From: Arthrobacter_M sp030063245
Lineage (GTDB): Bacteria > Actinomycetota > Actinomycetes > Actinomycetales > Micrococcaceae
NCBI RefSeq assembly: GCF_051131705.1
Contig: NZ_CP180316.1
Location: 1,674,001-1,738,000 of the forward strand
Direction of reading: 5' to 3'
DNA length: 64,000 bases
Part shown: one piece after another, positions 26,391 through 35,804 of the stretch
How the letters are laid out: each line of letters starts with the position of its first letter
Numbering within the stretch: the first letter of the stretch is position 1
Translations under genes and position numbers: made by a program
Notes under the pieces: generated by a model
Database searches by the model: none
What the model saw: the letters and a program-made list of their open reading frames with translations, nothing else
Told to the model about the DNA's origin: nothing

Positions 26391-26444
26391 GGATCAAGTC
26401 TGACAAACAATCAGACCCAAAGGAATCAACGACACGCTACACTA
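25310..26444 (-). mobile_element. IS630-family insertion sequence, copy 1 (frameshifted)
   Basis: The element is bounded by CTAG at both ends (25309-25312 and 26442-26445), with TA the likely duplicated target. Inverted repeats are GTGTTCCGTGT and GTGTAGCGTGT. It is nearly identical to copy 2 at 41456-42591. The differences I see are one missing G near 25801 (GTCGGGACAG against GTCGGGGACAG) and a C/T change near 25660. It is inserted in the amidotransferase gene. Confidence 0.93.
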
Positions 26445-27143
26445 GGTAGCGACGATGACGGCCGGCCGTTCCGCCAAGGCCCGGCTGTGGACCTGGATCC
26501 GGTGGCTCTTGGCCTCCAAATGCGCGCCCCCAGTGTGCCCGCCGGCGGTCCGCGCCAGGACATAGAGTTCATGCGTGGCAGGGTATCGAAGCGTCCACAT
26601 CTCGGTACCGAATGCCACTATCAGGTTCAGGCTGTAGACCGGCAGATTCTCCGCGATCCAGGCCACGGCCTCCTGGATCGCGGCCGCGACGTCGCCGCCG
26701 TGGCGCCGTGTCTCGGCGGCGATGAGCGCAAACTTGCGTTCGCTGTCGGTCTGCCCGAGGACCAGGTCCCGGCTGCCGAGCTCGTCGAGTCTGCCATCAA
26801 GGACTTCAGGCCCCCCAAAGGCACCGTTATGGGCGGACAGGCGTCCGTCCTGTTCGAAGGGATGCGTGTTGACCGAGGTGTGTGCTCCCGTGCTCGCGTA
26901 GCGGACGTGGGCGAGGAAGGTGGTGCCTTCCAGCTCCCGTGCGGCCCGGGCAAAAACGCGATCCTGCCAGGCCGCCATCGGCGGTTTGGTCACCTGTGGG
27001 GACCCATCGCGGTCGAACACGCCGATGCCGGTGCCGTCGGGCTCCCGGTGACTCTGCACGCTCAGGCTGTCCGGGGCCTTCAGCAGCCAAAAGGGCGCTT
27101 TAGCGGGGGTGGTGCCTGCGTGCATACCAAACAACCGGCACAT
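26442..27143 (-). pseudogene. Class II glutamine amidotransferase, 5' part (cut by IS630)
   Basis: The start is the second ATG, so that Cys2 becomes the N-terminal nucleophile (MCRLFGMHAG), with a GGGAGG site upstream. The Ntn-hydrolase motifs are present: HREPDGTGIGVFD, TFLAHVRYASTGAHTSVNTHPF and LSAHNGAFGG. The frame ends at VIVAT followed by TAG provided by the IS630 end, so the last 50 or so residues are cut off. The gene starts 24 bp after the decarboxylase gene and was co-transcribed with it; the pair would have fed glutamine-derived glutamate to GABA formation (inference). Confidence 0.88.
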
Positions 27144-27167
27144 CATTGGCCTCCCTTTCTCTGGCAG

Positions 27168-28568
27168 TCAGTGGTGGAACGCGGCGCTGTGGCCTGTTGC
27201 CGGCATCGTTCCGTCCATCGCGTCGAGGTAGGCGACCGCCTTTTGTAGGTCGGCCAGGAAACTGCCGGCAAGGTCGCGCGTGAAGCCGTTCCGGACGACG
27301 ATCCGTTGGACCGTGATGACGGAAAGGGCATCCGGCATCGGATAGGCCGGCACCAGCCAGCCGCTCATGCGCAGCCGTTCGGAAAGGTGGTGCAGGTTCC
27401 AGTATGACGGTGTATCCGTCCTTGAGCTGCCAGGCGAAGACGGGGATGTCAGAGCCGTCGCTCCAAAGCTGGAAGGGCGCCATGCTGCAGATCTCACCTG
27501 ATAGATAGAGGGCCACGTCCCTTGAGGCGGACTGCACGTCCGGTACCCCTCGAAGCCGAGCCTGAGGAAGAGGTAATACTGCATCAGCACCTGGGCCCCG
27601 GGGCGGGAAAAGTTCAAGGCAAAGGTGGGCATGTCCCCGCCCAGGTAGCTGACCTTGAACACCAGGTCTTCGGGCAGCCGGTCCTCGCTGCGCCAGACAA
27701 TCCAGCCCAGTCCTGGATACACCAGGCCATACTCGTGGCCGGAGGTGTTGATGGAGGCAACGCGTTTGAGCCGGAAGTCCCATTCGATCTGCGGCTGCAG
27801 AAACGGCGCGATCATCGCACCCGATGCGCCGTCCACGTGGATCGGGACGTCCAGCCCAGTGCGTGCCTGGATCGCGTCCAGCGCCGCCGCGATCTGCTGG
27901 ACTGGCTCGTACAGGCCGGTGTAGGTGACGCCCGTGATGGCCACCACGCCGATGGTGTTCTCATCCACATACCGGTCCAGGTCGTGGCCATCGAAGACCC
28001 GCTGCTCCTGCGAAAGGGGGACGAAGCGCGCCTCGACATCCCAGTAATTGCAGAACTTTTCCGAGCACACCTGCACGGCGGAACTGAGCACCAGATTTGG
28101 TCGGTCTGCCGGCTTCCCCGCTGCCTTCCGGAGATGCTGCCAGCGCCGCTTGAGCGCCAGCCCGCCGAGCAAGCACGCCTCGGATGAACCGATCGTGGAC
28201 GTGCCGATGGCCTCGGGCGGGTCCGGCGCGTTCCAAAGATCGGCCAGCATCCGCCAGCAGCGGGTCTCAATGGCCGCGGTCTGGGGATATTCATCCTTAT
28301 CGATCATGTTCTTGTCCGCGGCTTCGGCGTAGAGCCGCTTTGCCGGCTCGTCCATCCACGTGCCAACAAACGTGGCCAGGTTCAGCCGGGCATTGCCGTC
28401 TAGCATGGACTCGTCGTGGACCACCTGATAGGCGGTCTCCGGCAGGGACTCTCCGTCCGGAAGGACGAACCGGGGAAACTCCGTCGCCTCGCCCGGCCTG
28501 CTGAACAGGGGATTGAGTCCAACCGCCGTGTTTGACTCCTCTTTCGGGGAACCGTGCCCGGTCTGCAT
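27168..28568 (-). pseudogene. gadB: Glutamate decarboxylase, catalytic Lys lost, two frameshifts
   Basis: From ATG 28568 (GGGAG upstream) the frame has 466 codons, the normal GAD length. The PLP-enzyme motifs are clear: GTSTIGSSEACLLGGLALKR, VPIHVDGASGAMIAPFL, GGDMPTFALNFSRPGAQV. The PLP-binding lysine of the SGHK motif is Glu here (NTSGHEYGLVYPGLGW, GAG at 27734-27732). Between about 27543 and 27398 a one-base loss and a one-base gain put some 48 codons out of frame; the correct frame still reads DVALYLSGEICSMAPFQLW and GYTVI before WNLHHL. The product cannot be an active decarboxylase. Confidence 0.9.
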
Positions 28569-29088
28569 TTCGAAACTCCCTGGTCTGTCTGATGATGGCG
28601 TGCTGATTGCGGCCGGCATCATCGGCATAGGTGCCCTGATCCACGCAGCCCCGGCCGTCGTCGTCGTTATCCGTCTCGCCGGTGGGGGCGCCGGAGCAGC
28701 AGTTGGCAGCATTGACTGGTTCAGCGCCGGGGGGCGTCCCTGTCTTCCTCGACTTGGACGCCGCCGAGGCTCGATCTCCAAAGCGATTCGCGTCACGAGC
28801 TGGGGCGGACACGTCGGTGAGCCCTTCAGAGTCATTGAGGTATTCGATGTCAACGCACCGGTTCCCGCCGGGGGAGTTCGGGCAAAACCGCACGGATGGT
28901 GTCGGGGCAGATTTCCATGACTTCGGCGGAAGTGGCCGTCAGCGCGCCATCAATTGGCGCTATTTCAGTGGAGGAGTGCGATGCATTGAGAACCTGGATT
29001 AGGGGCACGCTCAGGTTCTGGCACTATCCGCAGAGGAACGGGTGAAGTTCGCCCGGCCCTGACGTGTCATAAAGTGCGCAAATCGCGT
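28569..29088. other. Upstream of gadB, no gene recognised
   Basis: About 520 bp with overlapping open frames on both strands, none matching a family. It presumably contains the promoter of the gadB-amidotransferase operon and decayed sequence up to the IS1182 element. Confidence 0.4.
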
Positions 29089-30858
29089 CTAGGTGCGTGG
29101 GTCAGTAGTCCGTCCTAGTTTTAAAACGCCGGCGAATTATTTAAAACGCCGGCGGATTAGCCGGGCTGCCGGATGTGGGGCTGGGAGAATTGGGGTATGG
29201 ATGCCGGTTCCCAGGATGGTTTGTTCGCCGAGTCGCTCGTGGGGCCCCTCGTGCCTCCGGCCGTTGATGAGCCGATGGATGCCAACGGCGGGGCCAGGAA
29301 GCGGTTCCGGGGGTTTGAACCCGAGGCGGTGATGCTGGTCCCGCCGTCACTGGATGAGTGGCTGCCGCAAAACCATCTGGCCCGGTTCATTGCCGAAATG
29401 GTGGACACGGAGCTGGACCTGGCCCGCTTCTACAAGTCCTATGCGAAGGCCAAGGGCCAGCCGCCGTATGATCCGCGCCTGATGCTGCGCATCGTCCTGT
29501 ACGGATATTGTGTCGGGGTCCGCTCCTCGCGGGAGTTGGAGCGGGCATGTACGGATGTGGTCGCGTTCCGGTGGCTGGCCGCGCAGCAGGCCCCTGATTT
29601 CCGCTCGATCGCCCGTTTCCGCGAACGCCACCTCGCGGCCCTGGCGAACGTGTTCCTCCAGGCCCTGGAACTGTGCCGGGCCGCGGGTATGGTCTCCCTG
29701 GGCAGGGTGGCCCTGGACGGGACGAAGGTGCGGGCCAACGCGTCCCGGCACAAGGCCATGAGCTATGCCCGGTTGAGCGCGAAGCAGAAGGTCCTGGCCG
29801 ATGAGATCAGCGACCTGATGGAAGAGGCGAAGACCGTCGACGCGGCCGAGGACGCCCGCTTCGGGCCGGGCACTCGCGGGGACGAACTCCCCGCGGAGCT
29901 GGCGAACAGGCGGGCCCGGGCCGCGGCGATGGCCACGGCCCGTGCCTCACTGGAGGAAGAAGCCGCTGCCAAGGCCCGCCAGCTCGCGGAAGAGAAGGCC
30001 CGGTCCCGCGGCGATGATGACGAGGACATCACCGCTGCCGGCGACACTGCCGCTGCGAAGGCCGAGCCGAAGCCCACGGCGCAACGGAACTTCACGGACC
30101 CGGACGCGCGGATCATGAAAACCGCGGATGGTTCATACCATTACTGCTACAACGGCCAGGCCGTCGTGGATGCTGACCACCAGGTAATTGTTGCCACCAG
30201 ATTGAACAACGTGGCCGTGGATGTGCAGCAGCTGGCCCCCATGATCGAACACACGGCTGTCTCTGTAGGTGCAATGCCCACGACGTGGAGTGCCGACGCC
30301 GGGTATTGCTCGGCAGCCAACCTCGAGCACGTCAAAGACGTTGAAACGGCTCATTCAACCGAGTTCTTCATCTCCACCCGACGCATGAAACACGGTACGC
30401 CGATTCCCGAGTCGCCCCGGGGCAGGATCCCGGCCAACGCGAGCCTGGCAGAACGGATGGGACGGAAACTCAAAACCAAGAAGGGCAAGAAAATTTATGC
30501 CCGGCGCAAAGCGATCGTTGAACCGGTCTTCGGCCAGATCAAGACCCGGCAGGGCAAAAACGTGCTCCTGCGCGGCATGGAGAAGGCAGCGCGTGAGTGG
30601 GAGTTGCTGGCAGGGTGCCACAACCTAATGAAGCTCTTCAGCCACCGCACCCGGGCGGCCTCCCTGGCGCGGATGTAGAACGGGGGCCGGCAACGGGGCA
30701 GCCCCGGGACGCCAACGGCGGCTCTTCACACCTCGCTGAACGATCCCTCGGGGCGGGGGCGCCTCCTTCAAAGGAAATTATTACCGGCATCAGGATTCAT
30801 CGGCTGCCACGCCGCCGAACATCAAACGGCTAAAACCACTACCGACCCATGCACCTAG
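29089..30858 (+). mobile_element. IS1182-family insertion sequence, intact
   Basis: The ends are GTGCGTGGGTCAGTAGT (from 29093) and, inverted, GTGCATGGGTCGGTAGT (ending 30854), 15 of 17 matching. The tetranucleotide CTAG flanks both (29089-29092, 30855-30858) as a likely target duplication. Inside the left end is a 15-bp direct repeat, TTTAAAACGCCGGCG, at 29120-29134 and 29140-29154. Confidence 0.88.
29197..30678 (+). CDS. IS1182-family transposase
   Basis: The ATG at 29197 with a GGGAG site 9 nt upstream is preferred over an ATG 24 nt earlier. The protein of about 493 residues has the N-terminal DUF772 domain (LPQNHLARFIAEMVDTELDL, PPYDPRLMLRIVLYGYCVGV), RVALDGTKVRANAS (first catalytic Asp), a charged Ala-rich coiled region, then a DDE core with NGQAVVDADHQVIVA and TWSADAGYCSAANLEHV (Asp) and KAIVEPVFGQIKTRQG (Glu). 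It is complete and may be active. Confidence 0.93.
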   Translation: MDAGSQDGLFAESLVGPLVPPAVDEPMDANGGARKRFRGFEPEAVMLVPPSLDEWLPQNHLARFIAEMVDTELDLARFYKSYAKAKGQPPYDPRLMLRIVLYGYCVGVRSSRELERACTDVVAFRWLAAQQAPDFRSIARFRERHLAALANVFLQALELCRAAGMVSLGRVALDGTKVRANASRHKAMSYARLSAKQKVLADEISDLMEEAKTVDAAEDARFGPGTRGDELPAELANRRARAAAMATARASLEEEAAAKARQLAEEKARSRGDDDEDITAAGDTAAAKAEPKPTAQRNFTDPDARIMKTADGSYHYCYNGQAVVDADHQVIVATRLNNVAVDVQQLAPMIEHTAVSVGAMPTTWSADAGYCSAANLEHVKDVETAHSTEFFISTRRMKHGTPIPESPRGRIPANASLAERMGRKLKTKKGKKIYARRKAIVEPVFGQIKTRQGKNVLLRGMEKAAREWELLAGCHNLMKLFSHRTRAASLARM

Positions 30859-31051
30859 CTGGAAATCCCGGCGGCGTCAGACCCGTCCGGCGAAAGACCC
30901 CGTTCGGCGTTCGGCTCGTTCTTGGCGGCATAGGGTGAGCATGTCTTCATTGACGAGAAGGCCAGCGGTACGAGATGTCCGCGGCAGGTTGGTGCCCGCG
31001 GCCGTTGAATCACGCTGAGCCCGCCATCCGAGCGAAGAGAAAAGGTACTCC

Positions 31052-31399
31052 ATGTCAGCCACCCCGCCCGGCGGAGCGCAGACTTACCCCGGTCCTTCAT
31101 CGGATGAACCGCCAATGACGTTCGGGCAATTCCGTTGGTATATGGAAGGTGTTCAGCATGCCCGTGATGCAACCCTGTTCGGTGTTCTGGGCATCCTGAC
31201 GCTTGGAATCGTGTTCGGCCCTCTTGCCCTATCACAGGCCAGAAAGGCCGAGCTTTATGGAATCGATGCCAAGACCGGCAGGGTGCTTGGGTGGATCGCT
31301 ATTGGTTGGTTCTGCCTGGGCGCGTTGTTCTTCATTGCGTACTTGATCTTCTTCTTCACCTTCGTCATGCAGGCCATCCTGCACCGCCAAGGAAGTTGA
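31052..31399 (+). CDS. DUF4190-like membrane protein
   Basis: A 115-residue protein with a polar Pro-rich N-terminus (MSATPPGGAQTYPGPSSDEP) and two membrane segments (about 44-60 and 80-108). The pattern FGVLGILTLGIVFGPLALSQARKAE followed by GRVLGWIAIGWFCLG is typical of DUF4190 proteins of unknown function. An AAAGG site precedes the ATG. It stands alone. Confidence 0.75.
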   Translation: MSATPPGGAQTYPGPSSDEPPMTFGQFRWYMEGVQHARDATLFGVLGILTLGIVFGPLALSQARKAELYGIDAKTGRVLGWIAIGWFCLGALFFIAYLIFFFTFVMQAILHRQGS

Positions 31400-31636
31400 G
31401 CTAACTCCAAGGTGACCCGTCGAGAAGCGTCCGCCAACGGTTCGTCCCATGGGACAGCTGGCGGATTCTAAACTAGGCGCGCTCCCGACCGTCCGGCATC
31501 ACGGTAGCGCCGTGAGCTGACCTAATGATTCTTCCTTCGACTAAGGCCCCAACCAGGCGCCAACTTCTGCCTGAAAGCATCTGTAAGGGCGGCGTAGAAT
31601 TGAAGCCACGAAAACGGAATAGAGGAAACTGGCGTT

Positions 31637-32320
31637 ATGGCAAAATCTTCTGACGGTAACCTTTGGGCTCTCGCGCATGCTGAGCGCGCCGCTCTGGCGG
31701 AGGACTTAGCGGGCCTCAGCCCGGAGCAGTGGCATCACGACACGCTATGTGGGCAGTGGGATGTTGAGCAAGTCGTCGCGCATCTGACTGCCGCGGCGAG
31801 CCTGAACCAGTGGCAGTGGCTGCGCAGCATGCTCGGTGCCCGTTTCCGGCCAGATGTGCACAACCAGCGCCGGCTACAGGAGCACCACGGTAACACCTCG
31901 GCCGAGACCCTGGACCTGTTTCGCGCCGTCATCAATAGCAGCATTGCACCGTCCTCCGATATTCCGGCCTACCTGGGGGAAGTTGTCGTGCACGCCCAAG
32001 ATATTCGCCACGCACTGGGGCTTCCCCATACTCCGAGCATTGATGCATTGACACCCGTCGCGGAGTTCTACGCACGCCGCAACTTCACGGTTGCCAGCCG
32101 CACGCACGCTGCAGGCCTCCAGCTGAGGGCAGATGACGGGGCCTTCACAGCGGGTACGGGATCGCTGGTTACCGGGCCAACCGTTGCCTTGGTGATGACG
32201 ATGGCCGGTCGCGTTCCTTACCTTGAATACCTCCAAGGCCCGGGCGTGCCGACGCTTCGGGCACGCCTCGACAGCATCGCACCTGAACCGCCCCGGCGGC
32301 AGGATGACAACGTGTCCTAG
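31637..32320 (+). CDS. Maleylpyruvate isomerase-family mycothiol-dependent enzyme
   Basis: A 227-residue protein with the MDMPI/DinB-like four-helix N-terminus: LSPEQWHHDTLCGQWDVEQVVAHLT (metal-ligand His in VVAHLT), GEVVVHAQDIRHALGLP (second His pair) and a C-terminal PTVALVMTMAGR domain. Members use mycothiol, the actinobacterial thiol, to isomerise or modify substrates. The three His of the metal site are present. The gene is alone; a second member is at 47799-48410. Confidence 0.85.
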   Translation: MAKSSDGNLWALAHAERAALAEDLAGLSPEQWHHDTLCGQWDVEQVVAHLTAAASLNQWQWLRSMLGARFRPDVHNQRRLQEHHGNTSAETLDLFRAVINSSIAPSSDIPAYLGEVVVHAQDIRHALGLPHTPSIDALTPVAEFYARRNFTVASRTHAAGLQLRADDGAFTAGTGSLVTGPTVALVMTMAGRVPYLEYLQGPGVPTLRARLDSIAPEPPRRQDDNVS

Positions 32321-32482
32321 CTGCGCCTGATCTCTGGAACGTGGAGGCTGTGCGTACATGGGACGTGTATGACGCCAGAAGGCGAGGGCACACGTCGTCG
32401 TTCTGTGTCCTGGAATCCTTGCTTTCCTGCGGGCAAGAGTAGATCCGTTGGTTATGGCTTTTCGGGGTAAGCGCTTTCGGGT

Positions 32483-32716
32483 TTAATGGCGCTGGGGTCG
32501 CCCTGCAGCGATCCACATGACGCCGCCAAGGAAACTGCCGAGGACCAGAATCAGTAGCCATACTTCTTTTGGAAACGTCCGCATTTCACTCTCGTCCGTC
32601 CGGGAAAAGTCGACCAGACTGTAGCCCCAAACGCTCAGCGTTACAAGGAGCACTAAGACCGGGAGCCAAACCATGACTAAAGGATTTTCCATATAAACAT
32701 TATGTGCCTGATTCAT
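32483..32716 (-). CDS. PLDc_N-domain small membrane protein
   Basis: A two-helix protein: VWLPVLVLLVTLSVWGYSLVDF, then WLLILVLGSFLGGVMWIAAGRPQ, the PLDc_N/cardiolipin-synthase N-terminal module as a stand-alone protein. I chose ATG 32716 (77 residues). ATG 32692 (69 residues, starting MENPLVMVW) is an equal alternative; neither has a strong ribosome site. Function is unknown. Confidence 0.65.
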   Translation of the reverse strand: MNQAHNVYMENPLVMVWLPVLVLLVTLSVWGYSLVDFSRTDESEMRTFPKEVWLLILVLGSFLGGVMWIAAGRPQRH

Positions 32717-32971
32717 GAGAATCCGGGGCACTCCTAAGGTTTCCTGCTGCCGTTGTTCGTGTCCATAAAATGATCGTGGACGGGGCCGTGGGCATACAGG
32801 GGGCGCCGGCGTCAGGACTTCGCAACGTGGCCGTCCCATGCGGTATCGCCCAGAAGGAACTGGGCGGCGGACTTGCAAGAGCGGTATTCACAAGCCAGGC
32901 AGGAGCGTGCACCTGCCTGGCTTGCGTGCGGAAGGCTTGTGCCGTTGGAGCTTCGCAGTGAGACTGTGACC

Positions 32972-33931
32972 ATGGTGAGCACTGTTGACGTTTCCTGGGA
33001 GTTGGATGGCATCACGATGGAAGGCACGGTGGTCCTTCCCGATGGTGATGGGCCGTTCCCCGCGGTGGTCCTTGTCGCCGGCAGCGGTCCCACCGACCGG
33101 GATTGGTGTTCGCCGTTGCTTCCGGGCAGCAACGGGAGCGGCCGGCTGTTCGCGGAGGCGTTTGCCCGTGCTGGCATCGCATCTCTGCGTTATGACAAGC
33201 GGGCGTCGGGCCCGCACGCCAGGGACAATGTTCCCAAGCTCATCGGGTCGCTGAGCATGCAGTCGCATTTGGACGAGCTGGCCGCGGCCGTCCAGGTGGT
33301 GTCCAGGCTGGATTTTGTCGGCTCCTCACGAGTTATCGGCCTGGGCAACAGCGAGGGCGCTCTGCATGTGCTCCACTACGCAACAAGTACCCAGGTTGTT
33401 CCCTTCGCCGGGATCGTGCTCGCGGCTCCGCCCGGCCGCCCGATCCAGGACGTGCTGTTGTCCCAACTGGCTCTTCAATCTGCCCAGTTTCCTGGAGGGG
33501 CCGAGCTGATGCCCAAGGTTCGGGAAGCTGCCGCCCGCTACGCGGCTGGCGAGCCGATGAATCCGGATCCAGCCCTGCCCGACAGTGTGAAGATGGTCCT
33601 GTCCAGCCTCGAGACTCCGGCGAACCTCGCGTTCGCCCGTGAGCTGTGGGTCGAATCCACGACTGACTCGCTTGGAAAAACCCAGATTCCCACGCTGGTG
33701 CTGATCGGCGGGAGTGACGTTCAGATTGATATGCACGCCGACGGCGATCCGCTTCAGGAGGCCGCCGCTGGGATGTCGAACGTGACCTTCGCGTTCCCGC
33801 CCAACGCAAATCATGTGTTCAAGGAAGACATGCGCAGCCCTGCCGAAGTCGCCGCGTCACCAGGGAATGGATACAACGATCCGGATACGCATCTGGACCC
33901 GGAAAGCCTGGAGATGATCATGGCTGGCTGA
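32972..33931 (+). CDS. Alpha/beta hydrolase
   Basis: A 319-residue serine hydrolase from ATG 32972. Motifs: FPAVVLVAGSGPTDRD (oxyanion region), IASLRYDKRASG, VIGLGNSEGALHVLHYA (nucleophile Ser in GNSEG), IPTLVLIGGSDVQID (acid region) and ANHVFKED (His). This matches the prolyl-oligopeptidase/esterase-like group with the SGPTDRD signature. The frame extends 99 nt upstream without family similarity. The substrate is unknown. Confidence 0.85.
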   Translation: MVSTVDVSWELDGITMEGTVVLPDGDGPFPAVVLVAGSGPTDRDWCSPLLPGSNGSGRLFAEAFARAGIASLRYDKRASGPHARDNVPKLIGSLSMQSHLDELAAAVQVVSRLDFVGSSRVIGLGNSEGALHVLHYATSTQVVPFAGIVLAAPPGRPIQDVLLSQLALQSAQFPGGAELMPKVREAAARYAAGEPMNPDPALPDSVKMVLSSLETPANLAFARELWVESTTDSLGKTQIPTLVLIGGSDVQIDMHADGDPLQEAAAGMSNVTFAFPPNANHVFKEDMRSPAEVAASPGNGYNDPDTHLDPESLEMIMAG

Positions 33932-34184
33932 GAAAGGCGGTGGATACGACGGCGTCCCGCACCTGGTGCGCAGCGTGTGACGCGGGGCAGAGCGGTGCGA
34001 TGACGAAGCCCCACACCTGGACTTTGTGTGTCCAAAGCTGCATCCCGGGAGCGCAAGGGCGAACGGTGCACTCAGGGGCCGCGATCCGAGCAGGAATGGA
34101 GAAGCACCCAAGCGTGGCCTGGCATAGCCTGTTCACAGAAGGCGGCGGCGTCCAGCACCGCGCATCACAAAGGGAGAGCGAAGA

Positions 34185-34634
34185 ATGCCCACGAAGAATG
34201 ACAAGTCCGATTCCGTCGGCTTCTCAGTAGCGGAGCATGCCGCGATGAAGGAGCGCGCTGCGGAGTTGCGTGCCGAGGGTAAGCAGGGCGCCAAGAAGGC
34301 GGATGGGCTGCAGGCGGTCCTGGACAGCATCGCGAAAATGGCACCGGAAGATCGCGTGCTCGCCGAGCGCGTGCACGTGTCGGTGACTGAGAATGCCCCG
34401 GGGCTGTCGCCGAAGACCTGGTACGGGATGCCGGCCTACGCGAACGAGGACGGCAAGGTCGTTTTCTGCTTCAAGAACGCGGGCAAGTTCAACACCCGCT
34501 ACTCGACCCTGGAGTTCCAGGATGCAGCACACCTCGACGCCGGCGAAATCTGGCCCGTGTCGTACGCGCTGGAAAAATGGAGCCCGGTGGTGGAGAAGCA
34601 GATTGCTGAATTGGTGAAGGCCGCGATCTCCTGA
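34185..34634 (+). CDS. DUF1801-family protein
   Basis: A 149-residue protein. The N-terminal third is charged and helical (EHAAMKERAAELRAEGKQGA). The rest is the DUF1801/YdhG-like fold: VTENAPGLSPKTWYGMPAYA, GKVVFCFKNAGKFNTRYSTL, IWPVSYALEKWSPVVEKQIA. Related proteins are described as iron-chaperone-like, but function is not settled. A GGGAG site lies upstream. Confidence 0.75.
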   Translation: MPTKNDKSDSVGFSVAEHAAMKERAAELRAEGKQGAKKADGLQAVLDSIAKMAPEDRVLAERVHVSVTENAPGLSPKTWYGMPAYANEDGKVVFCFKNAGKFNTRYSTLEFQDAAHLDAGEIWPVSYALEKWSPVVEKQIAELVKAAIS

Positions 34635-34904
34635 CAACGCCGTCACCGCAGGGTCAGGAGGGCAACCCATACCGCTTCGTCGGACTGCCGGACCGCAGCT
34701 GGCTGCGTAGGGCAGGGGGTCATCGACAGCTGGGTGCCCGCAGGAGAACCGCCGGCGGGACGATGCCCTCAGGTGGATACTTCCACGCGAAGCCGTGTCG
34801 TCGATGGAGCGCGCTCCGCCACCGGAAACACCGATCGAGACTTATCGACGGGCGCGGCCTGCTGTGCCCCGCCCGATGTACATACCGGGACGCTTGCGAA
34901 AGGG

Positions 34905-35776
34905 ATGGATCGGCTCTGCCGTCGTGCCTGAACTCATCGCCGCAGGTTATCAGATCATCGGGCTCGCTCCGATGACGCGGCTGCGGCGTTAACGAGGGCG
35001 GGCGCCGAAGTGTGGCGCGGCAGTCTTGATGACCTCGACAGTCTGCAGTCGGCTGCGGAGGCTTCGACGGCGTCATCCACCTCGCCTTCAAGCACGACTT
35101 CTCCGACTATGCTGGCGCCGGACGCACGGAGCGCGCCGCCATCGAAACGCTCGGTAAGGCACTTGAGGGCTCAGGCCGGCTGCTGCTCTTCGCATCTGGC
35201 GTCGCCATCGTCGTTCCTGGCCGCGTACTGACCGAGCTCGACGCGACTCCGATGGGTGGACCCGATGCGCCTCGCGGCGGGAGCGAGCAACTCGCGCTCG
35301 AGTAGGCCGAACGCGGCGTGCACTCCGTCAGCCTGCGATTCGCCCCGACGGTACACGGAGAAGGCGACCACGGCCTCGTGTCGACTCTCGTGCGCGTCGC
35401 GCGCGAGAAGGGCACCTCCGGCTACGTCGGGGACGGATCCAATCGCTGGCCCTCAGTGCACCGACTCGATGCCGCCCGCGTGGTGCGGCTGGCGCTCGAG
35501 AAGGCGCCGGCCTGCTCCGTCGTGCACGCAGTGGCCGAGGAGGGCATCCCGACCCGGGACATCGCTGAGGTCATCGGCCGCCATCTGGATGTTCCGGTCG
35601 TGTCAGTCGCACCCGAGGATGCCGCCGAGCACTTCGGCTGGATCGGCGCCTTCTTCGCTCTTAACGTCCACGCATCGAGCGCGTTCACGCAGCAGCTGCT
35701 CGGTTCGACCCCCACCCACCCCGGGCTCCTTGACAACCTGGAGGCGGGGTACTACTTCCACACTGCATCGGCTTGA
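34905..35776 (+). pseudogene. NAD-dependent epimerase/SDR-like gene, multiply broken
   Basis: Pieces in order: GWIGSAVVPELIAAGYQIIG, SDDAAAALTRAGAEVWRGSL, GVIHLAFKHDFSDYAGAG, RLLLFASGVAIV, GGSEQLALE, a TAG at 35303-35305, then RGVHSVSLRFAPTVHGEGDHG, RWPSVHRLDAARVVRLALE to the end. Frames change near 34965 and 35065, and the Rossmann start is missing. The 152-residue frame after the stop is only the substrate-domain half. Confidence 0.85.
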
Positions 35777-35804
35777 GATGAACGGCAAAGCGCCATCGAA
35801 AAGC

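Noticed and set aside
28569..29088. A transporter-like gene upstream of gadB on the plus strand
   Set aside because: The hydrophobic stretch near 28600-28700 is short, the rest does not look like a protein, and no family or ribosome site supports it.
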